A DNA stretch of 64,000 nt from the NCBI RefSeq assembly GCF_000317245.1, contig NZ_AJLJ01000207.1, positions 1 through 64,000 on the forward strand, read 5' to 3'. The number at the start of each line of letters is the position of its first letter. The first letter of the stretch is position 1. The position numbers were made by a program, and so were the translations under genes. Of the stretch, positions 57,587-64,000 are shown piece after piece. The notes under the pieces were generated by a model, which was not told the DNA's origin, did not search any database, and saw nothing but the letters and a program-made list of their open reading frames with translations. The DNA is from Fischerella muscicola SAG 1427-1 = PCC 73103. GTDB taxonomy: Bacteria > Cyanobacteriota > Cyanobacteriia > Cyanobacteriales > Nostocaceae.

Positions 57587-58015
57587 TTAAGAAGAGGGGC
57601 GAAAAACTCTTTCAAAAGGCTGTTTACGATAGCGTCGATAGATATCAAAATCTTGATCCAGAGTAGCTATTGCAGCAATATTTAAACGTTCAGAAATTGC
57701 CACTAGAGACAAATCAGAAAAATCACCTGGTAAGTCAGCATATTGGGTATTTAACTCAGCAATCCTGGCAAAGTCTTGCAGTAATAGTGACTCACATTCA
57801 TAGATATTATTTGCCAGATGAATGAGAAACTCATTTTGCACACGCCAATCAGATGTCAGTAACCAAAGCACTTCTGTTACACAACCTACTGTAGTCACCA
57901 ACCGACTGTTACAACTAGCAAAAAACTCTACTACCTGAACATGATATCGATCCCCTGAATCATAAAAAGCCACTAGCAACCCTGTATCTACCAAAATAGT
58001 GGGATAATAGATCAT
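57587..58015 (-). CDS. PIN-domain toxin (VapC-like)
   Basis: 142 aa. PIN-domain RNase pattern: LVDTGLLVAFYDSGDRYH with the first catalytic Asp, TEVLWLL with the second acidic residue, and DFSDLSLVAISERL and ATLDQDFDIYRRY with the later Asp residues. Such toxins cleave RNA and are held inactive by the cognate antitoxin. The start overlaps the upstream antitoxin's stop by 4 bp (ATGA). Confidence 0.85.
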   Translation of the reverse strand: MIYYPTILVDTGLLVAFYDSGDRYHVQVVEFFASCNSRLVTTVGCVTEVLWLLTSDWRVQNEFLIHLANNIYECESLLLQDFARIAELNTQYADLPGDFSDLSLVAISERLNIAAIATLDQDFDIYRRYRKQPFERVFRPSS

Positions 58016-58269
58016 GTTTCTCGTTGATGGCTTGCCCGTATCCGAGCAGCAATGATTTCTCTACGAGTGTCTCGTTCAGATAAATTACCCACACAGAGCA
58101 AATGCTGAGGTACTCCTCCCATTCGTTCTAAAACAGATTTTTTCGCAGGAAAACTTTGGAGATGGTTCCGTAGCAATTTTTTGATCAACTCATTACTACT
58201 TGTTCTTTCCTGACTCAATATTTCCACTAAATATTTTTCTGCTTCTTCATCTAAACTGATATTTAACAT
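58012..58269 (-). CDS. Antitoxin (VapB-like)
   Basis: 85 aa. The N-terminus MLNISLDEEAEKYLVEILSQ is of the ribbon-helix-helix type used by many VapB/CopG-like antitoxins, and the C-terminus is variable, as expected for the toxin-binding part. It overlaps vapC (ATGA). It probably autoregulates the pair. Confidence 0.75.
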   Translation of the reverse strand: MLNISLDEEAEKYLVEILSQERTSSNELIKKLLRNHLQSFPAKKSVLERMGGVPQHLLCVGNLSERDTRREIIAARIRASHQRET

Positions 58270-58386
58270 TAAATTTTACTCCATGCTAGTGTACCATTAT
58301 TGAGATTTTACAACAATTATTGAAGCAAACTACGAAGCTGCAAACCATCCAGAGAATTGGGAAGTTTGAAACAGTTGGCTGTAGTG

Positions 58387-58523
58387 CAATCGCTTGATCT
58401 TTTATTTACTCAATTGTCAATGCGATCGCCAAATTTTAGGAAGAGGGGCGAAAAACTCTTTCAAAATGCTGTTTACGATAGCGTCGATAGATATCAAAAT
58501 CTTGATCTAGAGTGGCGATCGCA
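58387..58523 (-). pseudogene. Remnant of duplicated vapC tail
   Basis: Near-identical copy of 57538-57674, covering the last ~25 codons of the VapC-like gene and sequence after its stop. It includes the decoded tail DQDFDIYRRYRKQ. The upstream part of the gene is missing, so it is a truncated duplicate about 850 bp away. Confidence 0.75.
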
Positions 58524-58773
58524 CCAAGTGAAAAAAACTTAAAAATGACCAAGACAATGCGTGGATTTTAGATTTTGGATTCAATCTAAATCTAGAATCA
58601 AAAAAACGGTTACCTACGGAAGCCGCTCCGCGTCTACAAGCTAGGGTGTTTACGGAGAAGAAAACAAAAAATTTCAAGCCTAATAGCCTCTTCTTTACAA
58701 GGAGAGGTTAATCTAAAATCCAAAATCTAAAATCGAATGACTCTCAAAAAACAATTATATTTTTTACATTTTT

Positions 58774-59607
58774 CTAAAAATAAAGAAATTTATTTAATAT
58801 TTGCTGTTGTAATTGCTCTAAAATAGCTTCATCTTTCGTAAGTTCATTAACAGTACTCAACATCTCACAAATTAAAGGTACTCCTAGCTGCAATTCCTCC
58901 AGAATTTCACGTTGATTAAACACATATTGTGGTTTTCCTTCCAACACTAGCCTTCCTCTATCCATCACAAATATCCAATCTGCCCAACGATAAACTAAAT
59001 CAAGATCATGGCTTGCCATCACTATTGTTGTGCCAGCAGCATGGATATTTTGTAAAGTCGTCATCAACTTACGAGTATGCAGTCTATCTAAATATGCTGT
59101 TGGTTCATCTAATAATAGTAATTCTGGTTTGAGTACCATCACATCTGCGATCGATACTCGCTTTTTCTGACCTAAACTTAAATGATGTACAGGTCTTTGA
59201 GCAAGTTCGATTAAATCAAATTCAATTAATGCTTGCTCAACTAGCTGTTGAATTTCAATATCTGGTAAACCTAAATTACATAATCCATAAGAAATATCTT
59301 CTTCTACTGTAGAAGCAACTAGTTGTTGTTCTGGATCTTGAAAAACCACGCCAACTTGTTGACGCAATTTTACTAAAGATTTGCGGTCATATTGTAATAG
59401 TTTTCTGTGCCAAATTATTTTGCCTCGATCTGGTTTGTATAAACCATTAGCTAATAAAAATAGAGTAGTTTTCCCACAACCATTTTGTCCAATTAATGCA
59501 CATCTTTTTTTAGATGGAATTTTGAAATTAAGATTATTAATTGCCGATTCTTTAGCACCTGAATAAGTATAATCTACTTGTTCAAATTCGAGTAACCATT
59601 CCTGCAT
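58774..59607 (-). CDS. cbiO: ECF Co/Ni transporter ATPase (CbiO)
   Basis: 277 aa. ABC ATPase with Walker A GQNGCGKTT, Q-loop QDPEQQLVAS, signature LSLGQKKRVSIA and Walker B LLLLDEPTAYLD; HDLDLVYRW follows as the H-loop. It energises metal uptake with CbiM/N/Q. Its start overlaps the end of cbiQ by 26 bp. It is the only ECF ATPase in the window and may also serve the permease pair at 55-56.7 kb. Confidence 0.9.
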   Translation of the reverse strand: MQEWLLEFEQVDYTYSGAKESAINNLNFKIPSKKRCALIGQNGCGKTTLFLLANGLYKPDRGKIIWHRKLLQYDRKSLVKLRQQVGVVFQDPEQQLVASTVEEDISYGLCNLGLPDIEIQQLVEQALIEFDLIELAQRPVHHLSLGQKKRVSIADVMVLKPELLLLDEPTAYLDRLHTRKLMTTLQNIHAAGTTIVMASHDLDLVYRWADWIFVMDRGRLVLEGKPQYVFNQREILEELQLGVPLICEMLSTVNELTKDEAILEQLQQQILNKFLYF

Positions 59608-60394
59608 TCTGCCCCCATTCTAATGCTATTAATAAAGCGCAACCAAAAATAGCCTCTATTGTATAACGATTTGATTGATGATAACGATGGGGATGCCAAA
59701 CTCGCAATTCTCCGTTAAAACCTCTGGATTCTAAACTCAAGGAAACTTGGCGATAATTTTCTATTGTGCGTTTGATAAGTTGTCCAATTAATAGCGCTAA
59801 ACTTCTCATCCCCGTAGCAAAATTACAGTATCCTCCACGGGCTTGTTGAGCAACCCATAACTCAGAAGCTGTGTTTAATAGGACAAAAATAAAGCGATAC
59901 ATCAGTAATAACAATTCTGTAATTATTACTGGACAGCCTATACGCCTGAGAGTTTGCAAGAGTGCAGTAAAAGGAATGGTCAGAACAATAAAATACAAAC
60001 AACAAAGAGAAGCTAAAGCTCGTGTTAAAATTGTTAAACCTTGTACAGCGCCATCATGACTGATATATAAGTAATAATTGCCAAAAGCTAATCCGATAAT
60101 TGAGTCATCTTTTACTAAATTTAGATGAGATACTTCTATCCCATTAATAACTAAAGCGGGTAGACTAGTTAACCAAAAAAAAGTTGCTACGTAAATTAAT
60201 TTCAAATATATTTTGCTAGAAATACCTGCGTAAATCACTATCCAAATACTCATCCAAAGTGCAATCATAATCTGTACAAAAGGATGAGCAAAGGCTGAAA
60301 TTATTAGTAAAACACTAGCAAACAGTAGTTTTTGTTCAGGTGGTAACCAACACAAGCGATTAGTATAAGCTAGAGTATCAATCTGAATTTTCAT
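59582..60394 (-). CDS. cbiQ: ECF Co/Ni transporter transmembrane protein (CbiQ)
   Basis: 270 aa from ATG 60394; the frame to 60436 adds 14 residues. About five hydrophobic segments, and the coupling region QARGGYCNFATGMRSLALLIG and SLESRGFNGELRVW with the family's RG motifs that engage the ATPase. Start overlaps cbiN by 17 bp, supporting an operon. Confidence 0.87.
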   Translation of the reverse strand: MKIQIDTLAYTNRLCWLPPEQKLLFASVLLIISAFAHPFVQIMIALWMSIWIVIYAGISSKIYLKLIYVATFFWLTSLPALVINGIEVSHLNLVKDDSIIGLAFGNYYLYISHDGAVQGLTILTRALASLCCLYFIVLTIPFTALLQTLRRIGCPVIITELLLLMYRFIFVLLNTASELWVAQQARGGYCNFATGMRSLALLIGQLIKRTIENYRQVSLSLESRGFNGELRVWHPHRYHQSNRYTIEAIFGCALLIALEWGQNAGMVTRI

Positions 60395-60707
60395 TATGAT
60401 GATTTTGCTGTTCTGAGCGCCCTTTATAAAGTCCAATTACATAACCAATTACACCAGCACCCGCAGCTGCTTGCACGGCAAATAAGAGGCTTTGTACTTC
60501 CGAACTCGATATTTGAATTAATGAATTAAACCAAGGTTCATATTTAGGTTGTATCTCTTGAATAGCTTCTTGAGCTTTGCCATCAGCACCACCAAATTCT
60601 GCATCTTTGAGTACCACCAATGGTGTTGCTGACAATGCAACTACCGCTAATAGTAATAACCAATTATTCCATGGATGTTTTTGGTTTTTTGTTTTTGAAT
60701 TAGTCAT
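60378..60707 (-). CDS. cbiN: ECF cobalt transporter small subunit (CbiN)
   Basis: 109 aa, two membrane segments (about 15-32 and 78-95) enclosing a short periplasmic loop: ATPLVVLKDAEFGGADGKAQE is the CbiN mark. CbiN helps insert the metal into CbiM. It is separated from cbiM by the CDF gene. Confidence 0.9.
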   Translation of the reverse strand: MTNSKTKNQKHPWNNWLLLLAVVALSATPLVVLKDAEFGGADGKAQEAIQEIQPKYEPWFNSLIQISSSEVQSLLFAVQAAAGAGVIGYVIGLYKGRSEQQNHHNENSD

Positions 60708-60748
60708 AAATTAATAGTCCATATTTATCCCAAAAAATCAAATTTACC

Positions 60749-60804
60749 TAGTTTGTAGTAAGCACTTCAGTGCTTAATAGAGCGATAAATCGCTCAGTAC
60801 GAAC
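60749..60804. repeat. Modular palindromic repeat (GTTTGTAGT type)
   Basis: GTTTGTAGT...AGTACGAAC with internal hairpins AAGCACTTCAGTGCTT and GAGCGATAAATCGCTC, related to those at 38085 and 41489, lying between the CDF gene and cbiN. Confidence 0.65.
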
Positions 60805-60830
60805 TCTTCCCAACTTAGCTTGATAGAGTA

Positions 60831-61739
60831 CTAATCACAGCAATTCTTCTGAGCGCATGGTAATAAAAAATTACCAGTTTCTATCTGAATTGTGGTGTGT
60901 TCAATGGCAAACTTATCATGTAAATCTATCCTGATTCGAGATAAGAAAGCATCACCAGGATTACCAGTCAGCATAACCAAGTGTGCTGTCAGTGCTGACT
61001 CAGTGGTACTCATAGCCCAAATATGCAAATCATGCACAGCAACCACACCAGGAAGTTCCGCTAAGTAAGTACGTACTGCTAACAAATCTATTCCTTGAGG
61101 AACAGCGTCAAGTACCAAATCCAGGGACTGAGATAATAACTTCCAAGTACCAACTAAAATTACCACAACGATAATTAAGCTGATAACTGGATCGAACCAT
61201 AACCAGTTAGTTGTGACAATGGCGATACCAGCTAAAACCACACCTAAAGATACTAAGGCATCAGCCACCATATGCAAAAATGCTGCTTTAATGTTTAAAT
61301 CTTGCTCTTTACCAGACATGAACATTGCAGCTGTAATGCCATTAATCACAATCCCAATAAGAGCTACAGTAATGATAGTGCTTCCAGTCACTGGCATGGG
61401 ATTACTCAAGCGTTGAATCGCTTCTATGGCGATCGCTCCCATCGCCACTAACAGTAAACAAGCGTTGAGAAATGCAGCTAAGATCGAAGAACGACGCAAT
61501 CCGTAAGTATAACGCTTTGTTGGGCGACGACGGGCAAGCCAACTTGCACCCCAAGCCAGTACTAACCCCAGAACATCACTGAGATTATGTCCAGCATCCG
61601 CAGATAAAGCTAAGGAGTTCGTCAGAAAACCGAATATCCCTTCAACGATCACAAATCCCATATTCAGGATTATGCCAATCATAAAGGCACGATTGTAAGT
61701 AGGCTGATGATGGTGGTCGTGGTGATGATGGATGGACAT
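60831..61739 (-). CDS. Cation diffusion facilitator (CDF) exporter
   Basis: 302 aa. Six membrane helices with the CDF site patterns SLALSADAGHNLSDVLGLVL and HMVADALVSLGVVLAG (HxxxD-type), and a cytoplasmic C-terminal domain with VVAVHDLHIWAMSTTESALTAH. The N-terminus is very His-rich (MSIHHHHDHHHQ), so it may bind Zn2+, Co2+ or Ni2+. It lies within the Co/Ni import operon, suggesting export balances import. Confidence 0.93.
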   Translation of the reverse strand: MSIHHHHDHHHQPTYNRAFMIGIILNMGFVIVEGIFGFLTNSLALSADAGHNLSDVLGLVLAWGASWLARRRPTKRYTYGLRRSSILAAFLNACLLLVAMGAIAIEAIQRLSNPMPVTGSTIITVALIGIVINGITAAMFMSGKEQDLNIKAAFLHMVADALVSLGVVLAGIAIVTTNWLWFDPVISLIIVVVILVGTWKLLSQSLDLVLDAVPQGIDLLAVRTYLAELPGVVAVHDLHIWAMSTTESALTAHLVMLTGNPGDAFLSRIRIDLHDKFAIEHTTIQIETGNFLLPCAQKNCCD

Positions 61740-61868
61740 AGCTATGGGAGAAATGTCTATTCTGCTAAAAAATATATGAATACATGTTCATGTATTGTGT
61801 GACATCCTAACCCATCGCCTGAAGTCATTACAAGTATTTGAATAACCAGTGATTAGCCATACCTGATA

Positions 61869-62630
61869 TTACTCATCTTGCTTGATTAGCTGCAACATTT
61901 CTAATTCTTGACGACCATAATTAGCCAGCCAGTTCCACACTAGTACTGTTAACAATCCTTCACTAATTGCTAAAGGAACTTGTGTGACAGCAAAGATGCT
62001 CGCAAATTTGATGAAGGAAGCGATGACCCCACCGACTGGTGCGGGAAATGCTAAAGCTAATTGGATTGAAGTCACAATATAAGTGACTAAATCTGCGATC
62101 GCAGCAGCCAGAAATATTGCTAATCTTTGTTTACCCGTTGTCATCACTGAGCGATAAATCCAATAAGCGACAAACGGCCCTGCGATCGCCATCGAAAATG
62201 CATTCGCTCCCAATGTCGTTAAACCACCATGAGCCAAGAGCAATGCTTGAAATAAAAGTACCAAACTACCCAGTACTGACATAGTCAAAGGCCCAAATAG
62301 TATAGCTCCTAATCCTGTACCTGTGGGATGGGAACAACTACCTGTCACCGATGGCATTTTTAAGGCTGATAGCACAAACGTAAATGCTCCCGCCAATGCT
62401 AAGAGTAATTTTAATTGCGGGTTTGCTTGGCTAATCTGTGATATTCGCCGTAACCCCAATACAAAAAATGGCAAAGCAACTATCCACCAAAAAACTGCCC
62501 ATTTTACGGGTAAAAAACCTTCCATGATGTGCATCGCATAGGCTGGTGCTGCTGCACTCACGACTATATAAAAGCTGAAAATCCCCAGCAGGATTGGTAA
62601 TACACCTTTTACCTTAAAAATAATTCTCAA
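61869..62630 (-). CDS. cbiM: ECF Co/Ni substrate-specific permease (CbiM)
   Basis: 253 aa. A cleavable-looking signal segment ([20 protein letters not shown]) ends just before MHIMEGFLP, so cleavage would expose the CbiM N-terminal Met-His metal site. About seven helices follow, with [17 protein letters not shown] and [19 protein letters not shown]. It heads the leftward import group cbiM-CDF-cbiN-cbiQ-cbiO. A Fur-family-like box lies 74 bp upstream. Confidence 0.92.
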   Translation of the reverse strand: MRIIFKVKGVLPILLGIFSFYIVVSAAAPAYAMHIMEGFLPVKWAVFWWIVALPFFVLGLRRISQISQANPQLKLLLALAGAFTFVLSALKMPSVTGSCSHPTGTGLGAILFGPLTMSVLGSLVLLFQALLLAHGGLTTLGANAFSMAIAGPFVAYWIYRSVMTTGKQRLAIFLAAAIADLVTYIVTSIQLALAFPAPVGGVIASFIKFASIFAVTQVPLAISEGLLTVLVWNWLANYGRQELEMLQLIKQDE

Positions 62631-62703
62631 AATCAGCCATTCCTTGAAGATATATAAGGATTTAGTTTATATTGGCAAATTTGATTCTTCAACTATTTAT
62701 AGC

Positions 62704-62724
62704 ATGATTATCATTCTCATTATT
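62704..62724. promoter_or_regulatory. Candidate Fur-family operator
   Basis: ATGATTATCATTCTCATTATT; on the - strand AATAATGAGAATGATAATCAT closely resembles the Fur/Zur box (GATAATGATAATCATTATC-like). It lies between cbiM and the multicopper oxidase gene. Which metal regulator binds cannot be told. Confidence 0.5.
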
Positions 62725-62809
62725 CTTCGCAATAAATATTTATAGGCTTTTCGCAAGTTGGTAATGATAGCTTGATTTCTGTCTAACAACATAATGAGTC
62801 GCGAGTGTT

Positions 62810-62845
62810 CAGATCCCCGACTTCTTTGAAGAAGTCGGGGATCTG
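62810..62845. repeat. Perfect 36-bp palindrome
   Basis: Arms of 17 bp (CAGATCCCCGACTTCTT and complement) around TG; a dispersed cyanobacterial repeat of the GATCCCCGACTTCTT type. It may also act as a transcript barrier between the divergent genes. Confidence 0.7.
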
Positions 62846-62962
62846 TAGTCCCTTGCAGACAAAAAAGAATAATTGACAATAATTTTTAATTATTATATGA
62901 ATATAAAGTAATTGCAAAAAATTTGCAGTTTGTTTTTGCTGCAAATTATTACTGATAGTACC

Positions 62963-63988
62963 ATGCCTAACTACTTTGCTCTCAATCAAGAAAAATTCTT
63001 GAATCGCCGTCAACTGTTAAAGCTAGGATTAGCAGGTGCGGGTGTTGCTGGCGCAGCTGTGGTATGGGATAGATTAGCTGCACAAAAGCAATTGGTGAGA
63101 GTACCACCTTTAGAGACACAGGAAAATTTTAACAGCGCTGTCAACCCGGTACAAGTATTGCGAAATTTTGATTATGGGACGCTGAAGCGAGAAAATGGGC
63201 GCACAATCCGGGAGTTTCGCTTAACTGCTGGGACTTCCGAGATTCAGCTCAATAGTGCTGTATCGTACAATATCTGGGATTTGAATGGTCGTATACCTGG
63301 GCCGACACTGAGAGCAAAACAAGGCGATCGCGTACGGATATTATTCCTCAACAAAGCTGGACATTCCCACTCTTTACATTTTCACGGTATTCACCCTGCT
63401 GAAATGGACGGTGTTCGTCCAGTTAGCAATGGTAAGGCCACAATTTATGAATTTGATGCTGAACCCTTTGGTGTTCATCTCTATCACTGTCACATTGAAC
63501 CCGTGACTCGACATATTGCCAAAGGATTATACGGCATGTTTATAATTGATCCTCCCAAGTCGCGCCCAGCTGCGGATGAAATTGTATTGGTAATGGCTGG
63601 GTATGATGTCAATGACGATAATCACAATGAATATTATGCCTTTAATGGTTTACCCCATTACTACATGGATCATCCGATTCGTATTTACCAAAATCAGTTG
63701 ATTCGATTATATGTTCTCAACATTATTGAATTTGACCCCGCAGTGACATTTCACTTGCACGCTAATTTTTTTAATGTTTATCCGACTGGAATGACTCTGA
63801 CTCCCAGCCAAAAAAGCGATGTAGTAACGATGGGTGTAGCAGAACGTCACATCTTAGAATTTGCTTTTCGCTACCCAGGTAAGTATATGTTTCACCCCCA
63901 TCAAGATGCGATCGCAGAAAATGGATGTATGGGCTTATTTGAAGTCCTTGCTGAAACAAATTCCCAAAATACAGCGAAAAATACTTAA
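62963..63988 (+). CDS. Tat-exported two-domain multicopper oxidase
   Basis: 341 aa from ATG 62963; an upstream ATG adds 17 residues in front of the signal. The start has a twin-arginine motif NRRQLLKLGLAGAGVAGAAVV. Copper motifs: HSHSLHFHGIHP, HLYHCHIEPVTRHIAKGLYGM (HCH with distal His and Met of type 1 copper), FHLHANFFNVYP and MFHPHQDAIAENGCMGLFEV. The small size suggests a two-domain laccase or nitrite-reductase-like enzyme of periplasm or envelope. Divergent from cbiM; substrate unknown. Confidence 0.85.
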   Translation: MPNYFALNQEKFLNRRQLLKLGLAGAGVAGAAVVWDRLAAQKQLVRVPPLETQENFNSAVNPVQVLRNFDYGTLKRENGRTIREFRLTAGTSEIQLNSAVSYNIWDLNGRIPGPTLRAKQGDRVRILFLNKAGHSHSLHFHGIHPAEMDGVRPVSNGKATIYEFDAEPFGVHLYHCHIEPVTRHIAKGLYGMFIIDPPKSRPAADEIVLVMAGYDVNDDNHNEYYAFNGLPHYYMDHPIRIYQNQLIRLYVLNIIEFDPAVTFHLHANFFNVYPTGMTLTPSQKSDVVTMGVAERHILEFAFRYPGKYMFHPHQDAIAENGCMGLFEVLAETNSQNTAKNT

Positions 63989-64000
63989 GCAAAATTGCAA

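Larger units (their letters stand above)
62631..62962. promoter_or_regulatory. Divergent control region between cbiM and multicopper oxidase
   Basis: About 330 bp between divergent genes. It contains the Fur-family-like box at 62704-62724 and the perfect palindrome at 62810-62845. A short - strand ORF spanning the palindrome is not credible. Confidence 0.5.

Noticed and set aside
62697..62879. 60-codon - strand ORF next to cbiM
   Set aside because: It is generated by the perfect palindrome at 62810-62845 and has no start signal or family features.

Overview
The window comes from a filamentous, probably heterocyst-forming (Nostocales-type) cyanobacterium. Grounds: the HIP1 octamer GCGATCGC is scattered throughout; heptanucleotide short tandem repeats (STRR) fill many gaps; and typical cyanobacterial genes are present (AMIN-domain hydrolase, PilT, a KaiB-like protein, Uma2 nuclease, BY-kinase/Wzc). 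Strain or species cannot be named from the sequence alone.

Region by region. (1) 1-3.1 kb: an AMIN/beta-lactamase-fold secreted hydrolase, tRNA-Leu(CAA), and a compact unit with promoter, small basic ORF and strong terminator. (2) 3.5-29 kb: a large surface-polysaccharide locus, all on the + strand. It holds a WecG/TagA/CpsF transferase, a Wzm/Wzt-type ABC exporter whose ATPase has a C-terminal carbohydrate-binding-type domain, fourteen further glycosyltransferases of GT2 or GT4 type (including a tandem duplicate pair), a COG5610-like HAD protein, UDP-galactopyranose mutase and a Wzy/WaaL-like membrane protein. (3) 29-37 kb, - strand: a lasso-peptide (RiPP) cluster. In transcription order it has B1 (RRE), B2 (leader peptidase), C (AsnB-like cyclase), two precursor genes, an HPr-kinase-like tailoring kinase, an ABC exporter and a nucleotidyltransferase. 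The precursors share a canonical leader and an Asp-FLFFNG block but carry unusually long, divergent C-terminal parts. I consider this the most interesting system in the window. (4) 37.6-44 kb: tRNA-Gln(TTG), a MITE-like element, a Wzc-type BY-kinase/copolymerase, UDP-GlcNAc 2-epimerase and small conserved proteins; Wzc and WecB probably serve polysaccharide synthesis. (5) 44.8-55 kb: housekeeping and accessory genes: pilT, a KaiB-domain protein, Uma2, PlsC-like acyltransferase, proS, a DUF2993 protein, a GerMN protein, ArsR, accB and efp. (6) 55-64 kb: metal homeostasis. There are two ECF-type Co/Ni import modules (one without its own ATPase), a CDF exporter, a VapBC-type toxin-antitoxin pair flanked by a duplicated vapC tail, and a Tat-exported multicopper oxidase divergent from cbiM across a Fur-family-like operator.

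No CRISPR array, rRNA, prophage or complete insertion sequence was seen. Non-coding space is rich in dispersed palindromic repeats, STRRs and one nested small insertion. All protein assignments rest on motifs read by eye; no database search was run.
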